Below are positions 17,187-25,094 of a DNA stretch of 43,088 bases, piece after piece; within the stretch, counting starts at the first letter, position 1; each line of letters begins with the position of its first letter. Below the pieces are notes generated by a model that was not told the DNA's origin, searched no databases, and worked only from the letters and a program-made list of their open reading frames with translations. The translations under genes were made by a program, and so were the position numbers. This DNA comes from Bacteroidota bacterium (GTDB lineage Bacteria; Bacteroidota; Bacteroidia; Sphingobacteriales; Sphingobacteriaceae): the NCBI GenBank assembly GCA_013286325.1, contig JABDFZ010000011.1:1-43088 (forward strand), in the 5' to 3' direction.

Positions 17187-19658
17187 TCAGGCGCCACCGC
17201 CGCCAGTGTTGCCACCTTTGCCTCCGCCTTTGGTATCATCATTGTTTATACCGTGCTCGTTCTTTTTAATATCGCTGTTTAGCTTGCCAAACCTGAAGTT
17301 GAACCTCACCGCAAACGTGCGGTAATAGTTTTCATTAAATGATGTTTGATAAAAATCATCCGAGTTGGTGGTCGACCGGAATGTTTTGTACTTACTGTAA
17401 GGGTTGTTAGCCACTAATGAAATGGTTGCCTTTTTATCCAAAAACTCCTTCGATACTACATACGATGAGTAAAGGAAGTTGCTCGAACTTCCTTGCAGGT
17501 TTATGTTCCCGCTAAAAAATCCCGAATTGATGCCGAAAGCATAGCCATGACTAAATTTATACCTTGTATTGGCAAAAATATTCCCTGAGTAGCCGTCGTT
17601 TTTATATTTCTGGTCATTAAATACCCCAGCCAGCCAAATATGGTTTACTTGCCCGTTTATATTAAACGTAAAGTTTTTTGTTATGCTGATGTTAGCATTT
17701 ACATTTAAACCCAGCGTTTTGTTGCTCCCCAAATTTTGGAAGGTAGTATAGGTAACTGTTTCCTTTTTACCATTAATACTATCAGTTTGAAGGCTCGATA
17801 CATTCTGAATTGAATTGTTGGAGAATGCATAACTAAGCCCTGCTGTAAATGAGTTTTTGGTAAAGTTGCTGTAGGTTAGCTCGAAGGTATTATTCAGTTC
17901 CGATTTCAGATCCGGGTTCCCTGTACTGATAAATGCTGGATTAGAGCGGTCGATAAATGGATTAAGCTGAAATATACCCGGACGCTGTATTCGTTGCGTA
18001 AACCCGAAGTTGATACTGCTTGTTTTAAAGCTCCGCTGGATAGATACCGATGGTATTAAATTATTATAGCTTGGCGCCGTTTTAAAATCTGCCGAAACAA
18101 AATCAGCACTGATAGAAGTATGTTCAATTCTTAAACCTGCTTTGCCTGTCCATTTATCAAGTTTTAACTGGTACGAGTTATATACACTGTAGATATCCTG
18201 GTGATAATTAAAATCATTGGTTTGCCCGGCATTGGTTACATACTGCTGCGTGGTACTATCCCGGTCGTCACGATGATAATTACTATAATTATTACGTAAT
18301 ATAGCTTTAGCTCCCGCCTCCAGCGTAAAATATTTATTCAGCGGGCCTGCGTAATCTACCTGTATAGTATGTTCCTTATTACCTGCATCGTTATACTGCT
18401 GATAATCTGGGTACGCCCCCTGCGGATAGTTTATCCTGGCTGCAAATAAATTATCATTAAACTGCTTATTTGGCGAGTAGCTGTACTTGTACGAAAAGGT
18501 AAGAAAGCGGTCTTTCTCATTTTTAAAGCCAAGCTGATAATTTAAGGCTGCGTCAAGCCCGGTAAAGCTTCCTGTAGAGGCATTTTGCAGATTATAATGC
18601 TGCCTGATTATCCCTAAGCTATCAGTATTCGAAAGCCGCTGGCCGTTTTGATCAAACTTATTACCAAAAAGATCTATCGACCCTGTAATTAAATTAAGGG
18701 TATCTATCTCATAGCTTAATTCAGTATTCAAGTAATGAAAATTACCCGATTGCGCATTGGTACCGCTTTGTACTATATTGTTATGGTTGCCAAAAATATT
18801 CTCAACATAGCCCGAAGTAGTTTTTTGATGCCCCTGGCTACCAAAACCAGCAAATGCCGACATCCCGAATTTGCCTTGCTTTAAAGTTCCGTTAATATTA
18901 TAGCCCGGCCCATATACCGAGTTAAACCGGCTGTTTATACCAATATTATATCCCTGGTCAACATTCTTTTTGGTGATGATATTAATAATACCAGTAAGCC
19001 CTTCAGCATCGTATTTTGCAGGTGGTGTAGTAATTACTTCAATCTTTTCAATATTGGTGGCCGGCATCGATTTTAAAATATCCGAAGGGTTCTTTGCAAA
19101 CAAAGCCGATTCCTTACCATTAACCAATATTTTATAGTTTCCGCTGCCTTTTAACAATATATTGTCCGATGCATCAACCGATAAAAGCGGCACTTTCCTG
19201 ATCATATCCAATGCCGAAAATGCCTTGCTTTCCGGGTCAGCCTGTACATCATAGCTAATACGGTCAACCTCCTGCTTCATTAGCGGCCTTTGTGCAGTTA
19301 CCGAAACTTCATTCAACTGGTTGCTCGAAACCGAAAGCATAATCTTACCAACGTCTATATCAGTAGTCGAACCTGTAATTTTTACAGATTTACTTTTATA
19401 CCCTACGGATGCAAATGTTAGCAGGTAATCTTTAACCGGAAGGTTCTTTAATTCAAAACTGCCGTCATCTTTCGTTAACAATCCCTTTACCGATTGCTGC
19501 GTTTTTGCATCAAGCAAAACCACCGTAACATAACCTAATGGCTTATTGGTAACAGAGTCAATAGCGGTTCCTTTAACAGTTATTGTTTGCGGAGCGGGTT
19601 GTGCCATTACTGTAACCGACAGGTACCAGCAAAATGCCAGCAGTAAAAATTTCTTCAT
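17187..19658 (-). CDS. TonB-receptor-like outer membrane beta-barrel protein (paralogue)
   Basis: An 823-residue protein with the same plan as its neighbour: signal peptide MKKFLLLAFCWYLSVTVMA, CarboxypepD_reg domain, plug (IEVITTPPAKYDAEGLTGII) and OMP_b-brl_3 barrel. Its C-terminal tail has the shared GINNDDTKG motif plus a glycine-rich end (GGGKGGNTGGGGA). I chose the ATG at 19658, which aligns with the neighbour's start. A GTG at 19679 would add seven residues (MKSKRNF) and lies in a palindromic repeat. The 148-base gap to the next receptor gene suggests tandem duplication with separate or read-through expression. Confidence 0.88.
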   Translation of the reverse strand: MKKFLLLAFCWYLSVTVMAQPAPQTITVKGTAIDSVTNKPLGYVTVVLLDAKTQQSVKGLLTKDDGSFELKNLPVKDYLLTFASVGYKSKSVKITGSTTDIDVGKIMLSVSSNQLNEVSVTAQRPLMKQEVDRISYDVQADPESKAFSALDMIRKVPLLSVDASDNILLKGSGNYKILVNGKESALFAKNPSDILKSMPATNIEKIEVITTPPAKYDAEGLTGIINIITKKNVDQGYNIGINSRFNSVYGPGYNINGTLKQGKFGMSAFAGFGSQGHQKTTSGYVENIFGNHNNIVQSGTNAQSGNFHYLNTELSYEIDTLNLITGSIDLFGNKFDQNGQRLSNTDSLGIIRQHYNLQNASTGSFTGLDAALNYQLGFKNEKDRFLTFSYKYSYSPNKQFNDNLFAARINYPQGAYPDYQQYNDAGNKEHTIQVDYAGPLNKYFTLEAGAKAILRNNYSNYHRDDRDSTTQQYVTNAGQTNDFNYHQDIYSVYNSYQLKLDKWTGKAGLRIEHTSISADFVSADFKTAPSYNNLIPSVSIQRSFKTSSINFGFTQRIQRPGIFQLNPFIDRSNPAFISTGNPDLKSELNNTFELTYSNFTKNSFTAGLSYAFSNNSIQNVSSLQTDSINGKKETVTYTTFQNLGSNKTLGLNVNANISITKNFTFNINGQVNHIWLAGVFNDQKYKNDGYSGNIFANTRYKFSHGYAFGINSGFFSGNINLQGSSSNFLYSSYVVSKEFLDKKATISLVANNPYSKYKTFRSTTNSDDFYQTSFNENYYRTFAVRFNFRFGKLNSDIKKNEHGINNDDTKGGGKGGNTGGGGA

Positions 19659-19671
19659 AAAATTTCTTTTC

Positions 19672-19705
19672 GATTTCACTGATCGCAGTAGCGATTAGTG
19701 AAATC
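19672..19705. repeat. 15-bp inverted repeat upstream of the second receptor gene
   Basis: GATTTCACTGATCGC (19672-19686) and GCGATTAGTGAAATC (19691-19705) pair with one mismatch around AGTA. The GATTTCAC and GTGAAATC words match those of the cassettes at 19813 and 20591. Confidence 0.6.
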
Positions 19706-19812
19706 ACATCATGGTTCGTTTAAGGCTACATGACGACGGCGGGTTCAATCTGTTGCAAACCAAACCGGCATTTAACAGATTTTAACGTTTTTTAACAATT
19801 GAAGGGAGAATT

Positions 19813-19906
19813 ATTGAATTAGTGATTTGGTGAATGACTAAATTGGTGATTTAGTGAGTTTTAAACTGATCAGGCATAAATCACTAATTCAGTCATTCAC
19901 TTATTA
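19813..19906. repeat. Word-repeat inverted cassette overlapping the pth stop codon
   Basis: The left arm (19813-19862) has GAATTAGTGATTTGG, TGAATGACTAAATT and GGTGATTTAGTGAG words. The right arm (19878-19906) has AAATCACTAATTCA and GTCATTCACTTA. The pth stop codon (19897-19899) lies inside the right arm. Confidence 0.75.
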
Positions 19907-20457
19907 TAACGGGTCATGGTAAGCTCGGTACCTATTGCGGCAAAGCTTTTTATCATTTCGATAGAGCGGTCAATCAATTCGGGGAGCGCCGGTAATTCAT
20001 CTTTATCAAAACCATCAAGCACATAATCAACCTGGCGGCCTTTCGGGAAATTGTCGCTAACCCCAAAACGCAGGCGAGCATAATCGCTGCGCCCAAGCGT
20101 GGCTTCAACATGTTTTAAACCATTGTGCCCGGCAGCGCTGCCCTTGGGTTTTAAGCGTAAAGTGCCGAAAGGCAGGGCAATATCATCAACCACTATCAGC
20201 ACATTTTCAATAGGGATCTTTAGTTCCTTCATCCAGTGGTTAACCGCCTTACCACTAAGGTTCATGTAGGTAGTGGGCTTTATAAGGTAAAGCGTGCGGG
20301 CTTTATGGGTTACTTCGGTATAATAGGCCAGGCGCATATTGTAAAATTTGGCACTTTCCTGCTTTGCCAATTCATCCAATATCATAAACCCTATATTATG
20401 CCTTGTATCAGCATATTCCGGCCCTATGTTCCCTAAACCAACTATTAAATATTTCAT
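19897..20457 (-). CDS. pth: Peptidyl-tRNA hydrolase
   Basis: Releases peptide from peptidyl-tRNA that dropped off the ribosome. The 186-residue length is normal. The conserved N-terminal GLGNIGPEYADTRHNIGF holds the catalytic His20, and later blocks include LIKPTTYMNLSGKAV and VVDDIALPFGTLRLKPKGS, then GHNGLKH. It follows rplY in the common prs-rplY-pth order, but a terminator and two repeat cassettes sit between rplY and pth. Confidence 0.97.
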   Translation of the reverse strand: MKYLIVGLGNIGPEYADTRHNIGFMILDELAKQESAKFYNMRLAYYTEVTHKARTLYLIKPTTYMNLSGKAVNHWMKELKIPIENVLIVVDDIALPFGTLRLKPKGSAAGHNGLKHVEATLGRSDYARLRFGVSDNFPKGRQVDYVLDGFDKDELPALPELIDRSIEMIKSFAAIGTELTMTRYNK

Positions 20458-20531
20458 GATTAGTTCATAGTTGATGGTTCATAGTTCATAGCCAAAAAAA
20501 TCGACCTATGACTTATAGCCATCTACTAATT
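20458..20531. repeat. Word-repeat inverted cassette just upstream of pth
   Basis: The left arm (20458-20492) has GTTCATAGTTGATGG and TTCATAGTTCATAGCC. The right arm (20501-20531) has CTATGACTTATAGCC and ATCTACTAATT. It touches the pth start codon on its upstream side. Confidence 0.7.
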
Positions 20532-20548
20532 AAAAAGCGAAGTTATTA

Positions 20549-20590
20549 TTTTTAAACAAAAACAGCGATAAGCCTAAACTCATCGCTGTT
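20549..20590 (-). terminator. Intrinsic terminator of the prs-rplY transcript
   Basis: AACAGCGAT (20561-20569) pairs with ATCGCTGTT (20582-20590). The minus-strand tail is TTTTTGTTTAAAAA. Confidence 0.8.
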
Positions 20591-20650
20591 AATCTATGAA
20601 ATCACAAAATCAATCAGTGCAATCACTCAATAATCGGTGAAATCATTCAA
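20591..20650. repeat. Word-repeat cassette (TGATTTCA / AATCACT words) at the rplY stop
   Basis: On the minus strand the sequence runs through TGATTTCACCGATT, GAGTGATTGCACTGATT and GATTTTGTGATTTCA words, starting at the rplY stop codon and ending at the terminator stem. Confidence 0.6.
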
Positions 20651-21235
20651 TTATTTTTTACCTGCTGCTGCTTCCTGCTCAGCCTGGCGCAATGCACGTG
20701 AAGTAGTTACAGAAACTATTGTATCTTCTTTTGCATTCATAATAGTAAGCTTATCAACTTTGATGTCGCTAACTTTTACAGATTTACCAACTTCTAAAGT
20801 TTCAATGCTTACTTCAATAGCATCTAAATGATCTTTAGGTAAAGCTTTGATACGTAATTTCCTTAATTTTTGTACAAGTTTACCACCTGTTTTAACACCT
20901 GGTGAAGTTCCGGTTAATTTAACAGGGATTTCAATGGTGATAGGTTTTTTCTCGTCTAAAAGTAAAAAATCTACGTGGATGATCTGCTCAGTTAATGGAT
21001 GAAACTGAAGATCTTTAATAATAGCCTGTGATTTTACACCTGCAATGTTTAAGTCGATGAAATGAACAACCGGCGTATAAACTACGGCTTTCAAATCAGC
21101 TGCGGACACTGAAAAGTGGGATTGTGTTGCCCCACCGTAAAGTACTGCTGGCACCAGGCTTTGGTAACGCAGTTCTTTAGCGTCTCTTTTCCCTACGTTC
21201 TCTCTTGGAGAACCGCTAATAGCAATTGATTTCAT
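20651..21235 (-). CDS. rplY: 50S ribosomal protein L25/general stress protein Ctc
   Basis: Binds 5S rRNA in the central protuberance. The 194-residue product is the long CTC form: an N-terminal L25 domain (residues about 4-95, with LRYQSLVPAVLYGG) and a C-terminal TL5 beta domain (about 100-180), ending in an Ala/Lys tail. It lies between prs and pth, a widespread gene order. The 124-base gap to prs is largely filled by an inverted word-repeat cassette. Confidence 0.96.
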   Translation of the reverse strand: MKSIAISGSPRENVGKRDAKELRYQSLVPAVLYGGATQSHFSVSAADLKAVVYTPVVHFIDLNIAGVKSQAIIKDLQFHPLTEQIIHVDFLLLDEKKPITIEIPVKLTGTSPGVKTGGKLVQKLRKLRIKALPKDHLDAIEVSIETLEVGKSVKVSDIKVDKLTIMNAKEDTIVSVTTSRALRQAEQEAAAGKK

Positions 21236-21257
21236 TTTTATTTATTTGTTTATGTTA

Positions 21258-21359
21258 AAAGTCCATGGTCAATAGTCCATAGACGATGGTATTATTATGT
21301 GTTATTTGTATTCGTTTCAAAATTAACTATGGACTATCGACCATAGACTATGGACTTTC
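21258..21359. repeat. Word-repeat inverted cassette between prs and rplY
   Basis: The left arm (21258-21289) has AGTCCATGGTCAATAGTCC and ATAGACGATGG. The right arm (21327-21359) has CTATGGACTATCGACC and ATAGACTATGGACTTTC. It abuts the prs stop codon at 21360. Confidence 0.8.
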
Positions 21360-22304
21360 TCAATCCACTTTAAACAACTGGCTTATCGAGCCATGTTCGT
21401 TTACATTCATTATCGCTTTTGCAAACAGGTCGGCAGTGCTAAGTACCCTTATCTTACTGCTGTGATGTTTAAGCGGAATGGTATCTGTTACTATCAATTC
21501 AGTTAAAACCGAATTTTCAAGCGTTTCATAAGCCTTGCCTGATAATACCGGATGTGTACAAACAGCACGTACACTGCGTGCACCGCGTTCCATAATTAAT
21601 GCTGCTGCTTTTGCCAATGTTCCGGCAGTATCGCATATATCATCAATCAACACTATATCCTGTCCGGTAACATCACCAATAAGCGTCATCGACTCTATTT
21701 CATTGGCGCGCTTACGTCGTTTATCGCATATTACTACTTCGGCATTAAAGAATTTTGCAAAAGTACGCGCCCTGTATGAGCCCCCCATATCAGGCGAAGC
21801 AATGGTTAAATTACCCAAACCAAGGCTTTTTATATAAGGCACAAAAATTATAGAAGCATCAAGGTGATCAACCGGGATATCAAAAAATCCCTGGATCTGC
21901 GCTGCATGCAGGTCCATTGTCATAATGCGGTTAATGCCTGCTGCTACCAACAAGTTGGCAACCAGTTTCGCACCAATAGCAACACGGGGCTTATCTTTCC
22001 TGTCTTGTCTGGCCAGTCCGAAATAAGGGATAACAGCGGTTACATAATGGGCTGATGCACGGCGTGCGGCATCAATCATCATCAGCAGTTCCATCAGGTT
22101 ATCAGTTGGCGGGTTAGTGCTTTGTATCAAAAACACATCGCAGCCACGTACCGATTCGTTAAAATGGGGCTGAAACTCGCCATCGCTGAAACGCGAAATA
22201 TCTACTTCACCTAAATCGCGGCCGTATGACGCCGCAACATTTTCGGCCAATGTTTGTGTGGCCGAACCTGCAAATAATTTAACGGGGTTAAATTGTAATG
22301 GCAT
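21360..22304 (-). CDS. prs: Ribose-phosphate pyrophosphokinase (PRPP synthetase)
   Basis: Makes PRPP from ribose 5-phosphate and ATP for nucleotide, His and Trp synthesis. The 314-residue length is normal for class I. Visible motifs are FSDGEFQPHFNESVRG, the RQDRKDKPRVAIGAKLVA flexible loop, MDLHAAQIQGFFDIPVDHL, and the PRPP-binding loop VLIDDICDTAGTLAKAA. It heads the prs-rplY-pth group, close behind tRNA-Gln on the same strand. Confidence 0.97.
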   Translation of the reverse strand: MPLQFNPVKLFAGSATQTLAENVAASYGRDLGEVDISRFSDGEFQPHFNESVRGCDVFLIQSTNPPTDNLMELLMMIDAARRASAHYVTAVIPYFGLARQDRKDKPRVAIGAKLVANLLVAAGINRIMTMDLHAAQIQGFFDIPVDHLDASIIFVPYIKSLGLGNLTIASPDMGGSYRARTFAKFFNAEVVICDKRRKRANEIESMTLIGDVTGQDIVLIDDICDTAGTLAKAAALIMERGARSVRAVCTHPVLSGKAYETLENSVLTELIVTDTIPLKHHSSKIRVLSTADLFAKAIMNVNEHGSISQLFKVD

Positions 22305-22309
22305 GTTTT

Positions 22310-22424
22310 GATTTCGGAAGTCGGATTTACGATTTCAGAATTTTTATTAACGTCCTTATAAAAATTTCGGATTTCGATATTCTTCAGAAATAAATCCGAA
22401 ATTGAACATCCGAAATCCGAAATA
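22310..22424. repeat. Word-repeat inverted cassette between tRNA-Gln and prs
   Basis: Words GATTTCGGAAGTCGGATTT, ACGATTTCAGAATTT and ATTTCGGATTTCGATA on the left face AAATCCGAAATT and CATCCGAAATCCGAAATA on the right. It shares its word family with 1698-1730. Confidence 0.7.
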
Positions 22425-22430
22425 CTATTG

Positions 22431-22501
22431 TTGCCCGACCAGGATTCGAACCTAGACAAACGGTACCAAAAACCGTCGTACTACCATTATACTATCAGGC
22501 A
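22431..22501 (-). tRNA. tRNA-Gln (anticodon TTG)
   Basis: Read on the minus strand, a 71-base cloverleaf has acceptor stem TGCCTGA with TCGGGCA (one G-U pair), a D-arm region with AATGGTAGTAC, an anticodon stem ACGGT/ACCGT around loop TTTTGGT (anticodon TTG), and a T-arm with GGTTCGAATCC. CCA is not encoded. It precedes prs and has a matching promoter upstream. Confidence 0.95.
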
Positions 22502-22538
22502 ATCTCCTTAGGTTTGTTATCCATCCCAAAAAGGAACG

Positions 22539-22569
22539 CAAATATAGGAGGTTTTTTTTGTTCTCAAAA
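22539..22569 (-). promoter_or_regulatory. Promoter of tRNA-Gln
   Basis: On the minus strand TATATTTG (22546-22539) is an exact TAnnTTTG element. TTTTG at 22569-22565 lies 18 bases upstream of it. The tRNA 5' end is about 38 bases downstream of the -7 element. Confidence 0.75.
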
Positions 22570-22658
22570 GCTTTTTTAAAAAAGAGTAGAAAAGTGCCTG
22601 TATACAAGAATCTATAGCCAAAAAATTACCTAATCCTGGTTCTTGACCCTTTCCCAAA

Positions 22659-24629
22659 CTAAATATTTATCTCCATTTGATAGAAAACACCTGGATTATT
22701 TTTAACAACAAGAGTCGAATTTAACTGCCGGGCCATTAAATTCACCAGTTTTAACCCGAAGGAAGGTGCCTTATCTTTGTTCTCCGGTTTTAAACCCATG
22801 CCATTGTCGCCAAGGGTCAGCAACAATTTCGATTTTTCAATCAGCGCCAGGCCAAGGTGTATCTCGCCGCCTTTATCGGTAAAGGCATATTTAAAAGCAT
22901 TAGTTGCCAATTCATTAGCTATTAGCCCAATGGCAACCGCCTTATCAGCTTCAAGCATTATATTAATTACCTCTATCCTTAAATTAATCCCGTTGTGCTT
23001 ATGCCCGCCAAAAGAGTCTTTTAAATGAGTCAATAATTTTGTCAAATACTCATTCATTTCAATTTTCGTGGTCGTATTATCCAGGTACAACTTATTATGG
23101 ATCAAATTCATCGACGTCAGCCTCGACTCATTTTCCCTAAGGGCATCCTTGGTTTTTTCATCACTCAGGTTTTCTATCTGCATCGCAAAAAGGCCCGATA
23201 GTATTTGCAGGTTGTTTTTAACACGGTGATGCATATCGCGCATTAACGTTTGTATGCGTAGGTTGGCTTTATTTTTTATCCGGAAGCTGTTATAAGCTAT
23301 AACGAACAGCAACAACAGTAAAACAGCCGAAATTATTAGTACCGTAATGGAGAGTTTTTGCTGCCTCACAATTTTTTTCTGCAGGTTATTTTGCAAATGC
23401 AGCGCCGATATATCTTTTTCCTGCTGGCTTGTCTGGTATTTAATTTCCAGCTCATCAATTGTTTTTTGTTTGGCAACCGTAAAAAGGCTATCCTTTAAAT
23501 CGCTCCTTTTATTATCGTATAATAATGCATTTTTATAATCACCAGAGTGTTCATATAAATGAAACTTAATGGTATAAGCTTCCAGCAGCAATTCCGGCAG
23601 TTTTAATTGCTGGGCGGTGTTAATGGTGTTGTTGATAGCCGCCAGCGCTTGTTTATATTTTTTTTGCTGAGTATAAACCTCCGCAAGGTCGGCATTGCCA
23701 CGGGCTAACTCTTCCGTCATGTCATAATTCGTGGCAATACGCTGCGATCTTAAAATATAGCCTTCGGCCTTTTCCAGATCACCTTTCATTTTCCACGACG
23801 AGCCAAGATTTTGCAAAGTGAACACCATACTGCTCGAATCTTTTTCGTGCCTTAAAATTGCCAGGCTTTTAGAAAGATAATATATGGCAGAATCTGGTTG
23901 GTTATACCGGTTAAATGCAAACCCGATATTATTTAATGATAACCCTACTAATCTTTTGTCGTTAAGCTTTTGCCGTATAATCAGGGCTTTTCTATTATAT
24001 GATAGTGCTTTGGGGTAGTTATTCAATTCACCAAAACATAATGCTGTCGAATTATAGGTATAAGATAAGCTTTCTTCGTCTTTTAAATTCTCAAAGATGT
24101 CTGATGATCGTATAAAATAATCAACAGCCGTTGAATATTGTGAGAGCTTTCGCTCACATATACCGATATTTAAAAAAGCCGTTGCTAAGGCAGATAACTT
24201 ATGGGTCTTTTTATATATGTCGGCGGCCTTCTTATACTCGTCTACAGATTGTTTTAAAGCTCCCATCTTATAATCAGCCATACCCAGGTTTAACCACGAA
24301 TCTCCGCTTAAAGAATCTACATGATATTTCCCTGCAGCAATTAAGGCGTTGGAAGCGTAAACTTTGGCGCTATCATATTTTCTTAAATCCCAATAGGACG
24401 CCGAAATAAAATTCAGGCTTTTAATCAGCGTAATCTTATTATTAGTGTTATTAGCGTTCTGCCATGCCTGTTTCGCCAGCTTTATACCCGTTAGCTGATC
24501 TTTGGATGATTTAGCTTTTTTTAATAAAGAATCGGGGTTTTGATCGTCCTGATAAAAAAAGGGATAAGCATTATTCAATAAAACACATAAGCTTATAAAT
24601 AAAAAAAATCCTTTTTTTAACGACACCAT
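22659..24629 (-). CDS. TPR sensor histidine kinase (HisKA_2 type)
   Basis: A membrane kinase with a signal peptide (MVSLKKGFFLFISLCVLLNNAYP), about ten TPR helices in the periplasmic part (residues about 30-370), a coiled linker, one membrane helix (ITVLIISAVLLLLLFVIAY) and a cytoplasmic kinase core. The dimerisation box MHHRVKNNLQILSGLF is of the HisKA_2/HWE-like class; the likely phospho-His is the second His. The ATPase domain has NELATNAFKYAF and GDNGMG. I chose the ATG at 24629 because a TAnnTTTG promoter element overlaps the upstream TTG at 24650. Its likely partner is the divergent LytTR regulator at 25558, an inference from proximity. Confidence 0.85.
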   Translation of the reverse strand: MVSLKKGFFLFISLCVLLNNAYPFFYQDDQNPDSLLKKAKSSKDQLTGIKLAKQAWQNANNTNNKITLIKSLNFISASYWDLRKYDSAKVYASNALIAAGKYHVDSLSGDSWLNLGMADYKMGALKQSVDEYKKAADIYKKTHKLSALATAFLNIGICERKLSQYSTAVDYFIRSSDIFENLKDEESLSYTYNSTALCFGELNNYPKALSYNRKALIIRQKLNDKRLVGLSLNNIGFAFNRYNQPDSAIYYLSKSLAILRHEKDSSSMVFTLQNLGSSWKMKGDLEKAEGYILRSQRIATNYDMTEELARGNADLAEVYTQQKKYKQALAAINNTINTAQQLKLPELLLEAYTIKFHLYEHSGDYKNALLYDNKRSDLKDSLFTVAKQKTIDELEIKYQTSQQEKDISALHLQNNLQKKIVRQQKLSITVLIISAVLLLLLFVIAYNSFRIKNKANLRIQTLMRDMHHRVKNNLQILSGLFAMQIENLSDEKTKDALRENESRLTSMNLIHNKLYLDNTTTKIEMNEYLTKLLTHLKDSFGGHKHNGINLRIEVINIMLEADKAVAIGLIANELATNAFKYAFTDKGGEIHLGLALIEKSKLLLTLGDNGMGLKPENKDKAPSFGLKLVNLMARQLNSTLVVKNNPGVFYQMEINI

Positions 24630-24647
24630 TTGATAAGGAATAAAATA

Positions 24648-24655
24648 CAAATTTA
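24648..24655 (-). promoter_or_regulatory. -7 element of the TPR kinase gene
   Basis: TAAATTTG on the minus strand matches TAnnTTTG, 18 bases before the chosen ATG. It rules against the upstream TTG start. Confidence 0.5.
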
Positions 24656-24689
24656 AGTATCAAATCATGTACCTAAATTTATTGATCTA

Positions 24690-24725
24690 AATTAATAAAA
24701 AAGGGCCGAAAAATTCCGGCCCTTT
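24690..24725 (-). terminator. Terminator of the small lipoprotein gene
   Basis: A perfect 9-bp stem (AAAGGGCCG at 24700-24708 with CGGCCCTTT at 24717-24725) is followed on the minus strand by TTTTTTATTAATTT. Confidence 0.85.
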
Positions 24726-24733
24726 GTAAATTA

Positions 24734-24913
24734 TTAAAGACTTGGGTGTTTTGGATCGTCATTACCGCCAGAAAGACTAGTAGAGTCAGCTTTAGTTGTT
24801 TCCAGTTTTATGATCTGGTTTTTTGCAGGAACAACTATTGTATCTTTTTTACAGCCGGTAATTGTTGCAGAAATAATAATTATAACAGTTACAAAGTAAA
24901 GAAATAAACGCAC
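24734..24913 (-). CDS. Small lipoprotein behind a structured leader
   Basis: A 59-residue lipoprotein of unknown function. The signal segment RLFLYFVTVIIIISATITGC ends in the lipobox Cys, and the mature part is about 40 residues, ending in GGNDDPKHPSL. The start is most likely the GTG at 24913: an unusually strong Shine-Dalgarno (AAAGGAGGT, 24929-24921) sits 8 bases upstream, rare in this phylum. An in-frame ATG at 24952 would give 72 residues, but would run through the hairpin. The gene lies between the TPR kinase and the LytTR regulator, so it may be a target or accessory of that system. Confidence 0.6.
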   Translation of the reverse strand: MRLFLYFVTVIIIISATITGCKKDTIVVPAKNQIIKLETTKADSTSLSGGNDDPKHPSL

Positions 24914-24920
24914 TTTAAAT

Positions 24921-24994
24921 ACCTCCTTTCGTTTAAGGAGGGCAGGTGGCATTCCGGATGGCAGGTACTGCCCTCTTTTACCTGTTTATCCGGA
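24921..24994 (-). promoter_or_regulatory. Leader RNA with hairpin, loop-pairing and Shine-Dalgarno sequestration
   Basis: Read 5' to 3' on the minus strand: stem P1 TCCGGAT (24994-24988) with ATCCGGA (24959-24953); inner stem P2 CAGGTA (24984-24979) with TACCTG (24967-24962); and an 11-base loop containing GAGGGCAG (24975-24968). That loop is perfectly complementary to CTGCCCTC (24945-24938) downstream, a possible pseudoknot. The downstream arm overlaps CCTCCTT (24941-24935), which pairs perfectly with AAGGAGG (24928-24922), the Shine-Dalgarno. The two pairings share four bases and so exclude each other. Confidence 0.6.
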
Positions 24995-25054
24995 GATGTC
25001 TTTTTAACAATATTTAGATAATCGTATACCAGTTCATGACGCCGATATTCTATG

Positions 25055-25088
25055 TTGAATTAAGTTTTACGGCATCACAATATGTTTG
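25055..25088 (+). promoter_or_regulatory. Candidate promoter of a plus-strand ncRNA
   Basis: TATGTTTG at 25081-25088 matches TAnnTTTG. A TTG at 25055-25057 lies 23 bases upstream, the same spacing as in the LytTR gene promoter nearby. Confidence 0.4.
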
Positions 25089-25094
25089 GGTAAC

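Noticed and set aside
19813..22424. Clustered repeats suggestive of a CRISPR array
   Set aside because: Words are short, imperfect and in inverted arms, without regular spacers, constant repeat length or cas genes.
22211..22459. 82-residue reading frame on the minus strand
   Set aside because: It runs through the tRNA-Gln gene, the word-repeat cassette and the 5' end of prs in another frame.
24648..24650. TTG start giving a 670-residue TPR kinase
   Set aside because: The TTG is part of a TAnnTTTG promoter element, and the ATG at 24629 directly precedes the signal peptide.
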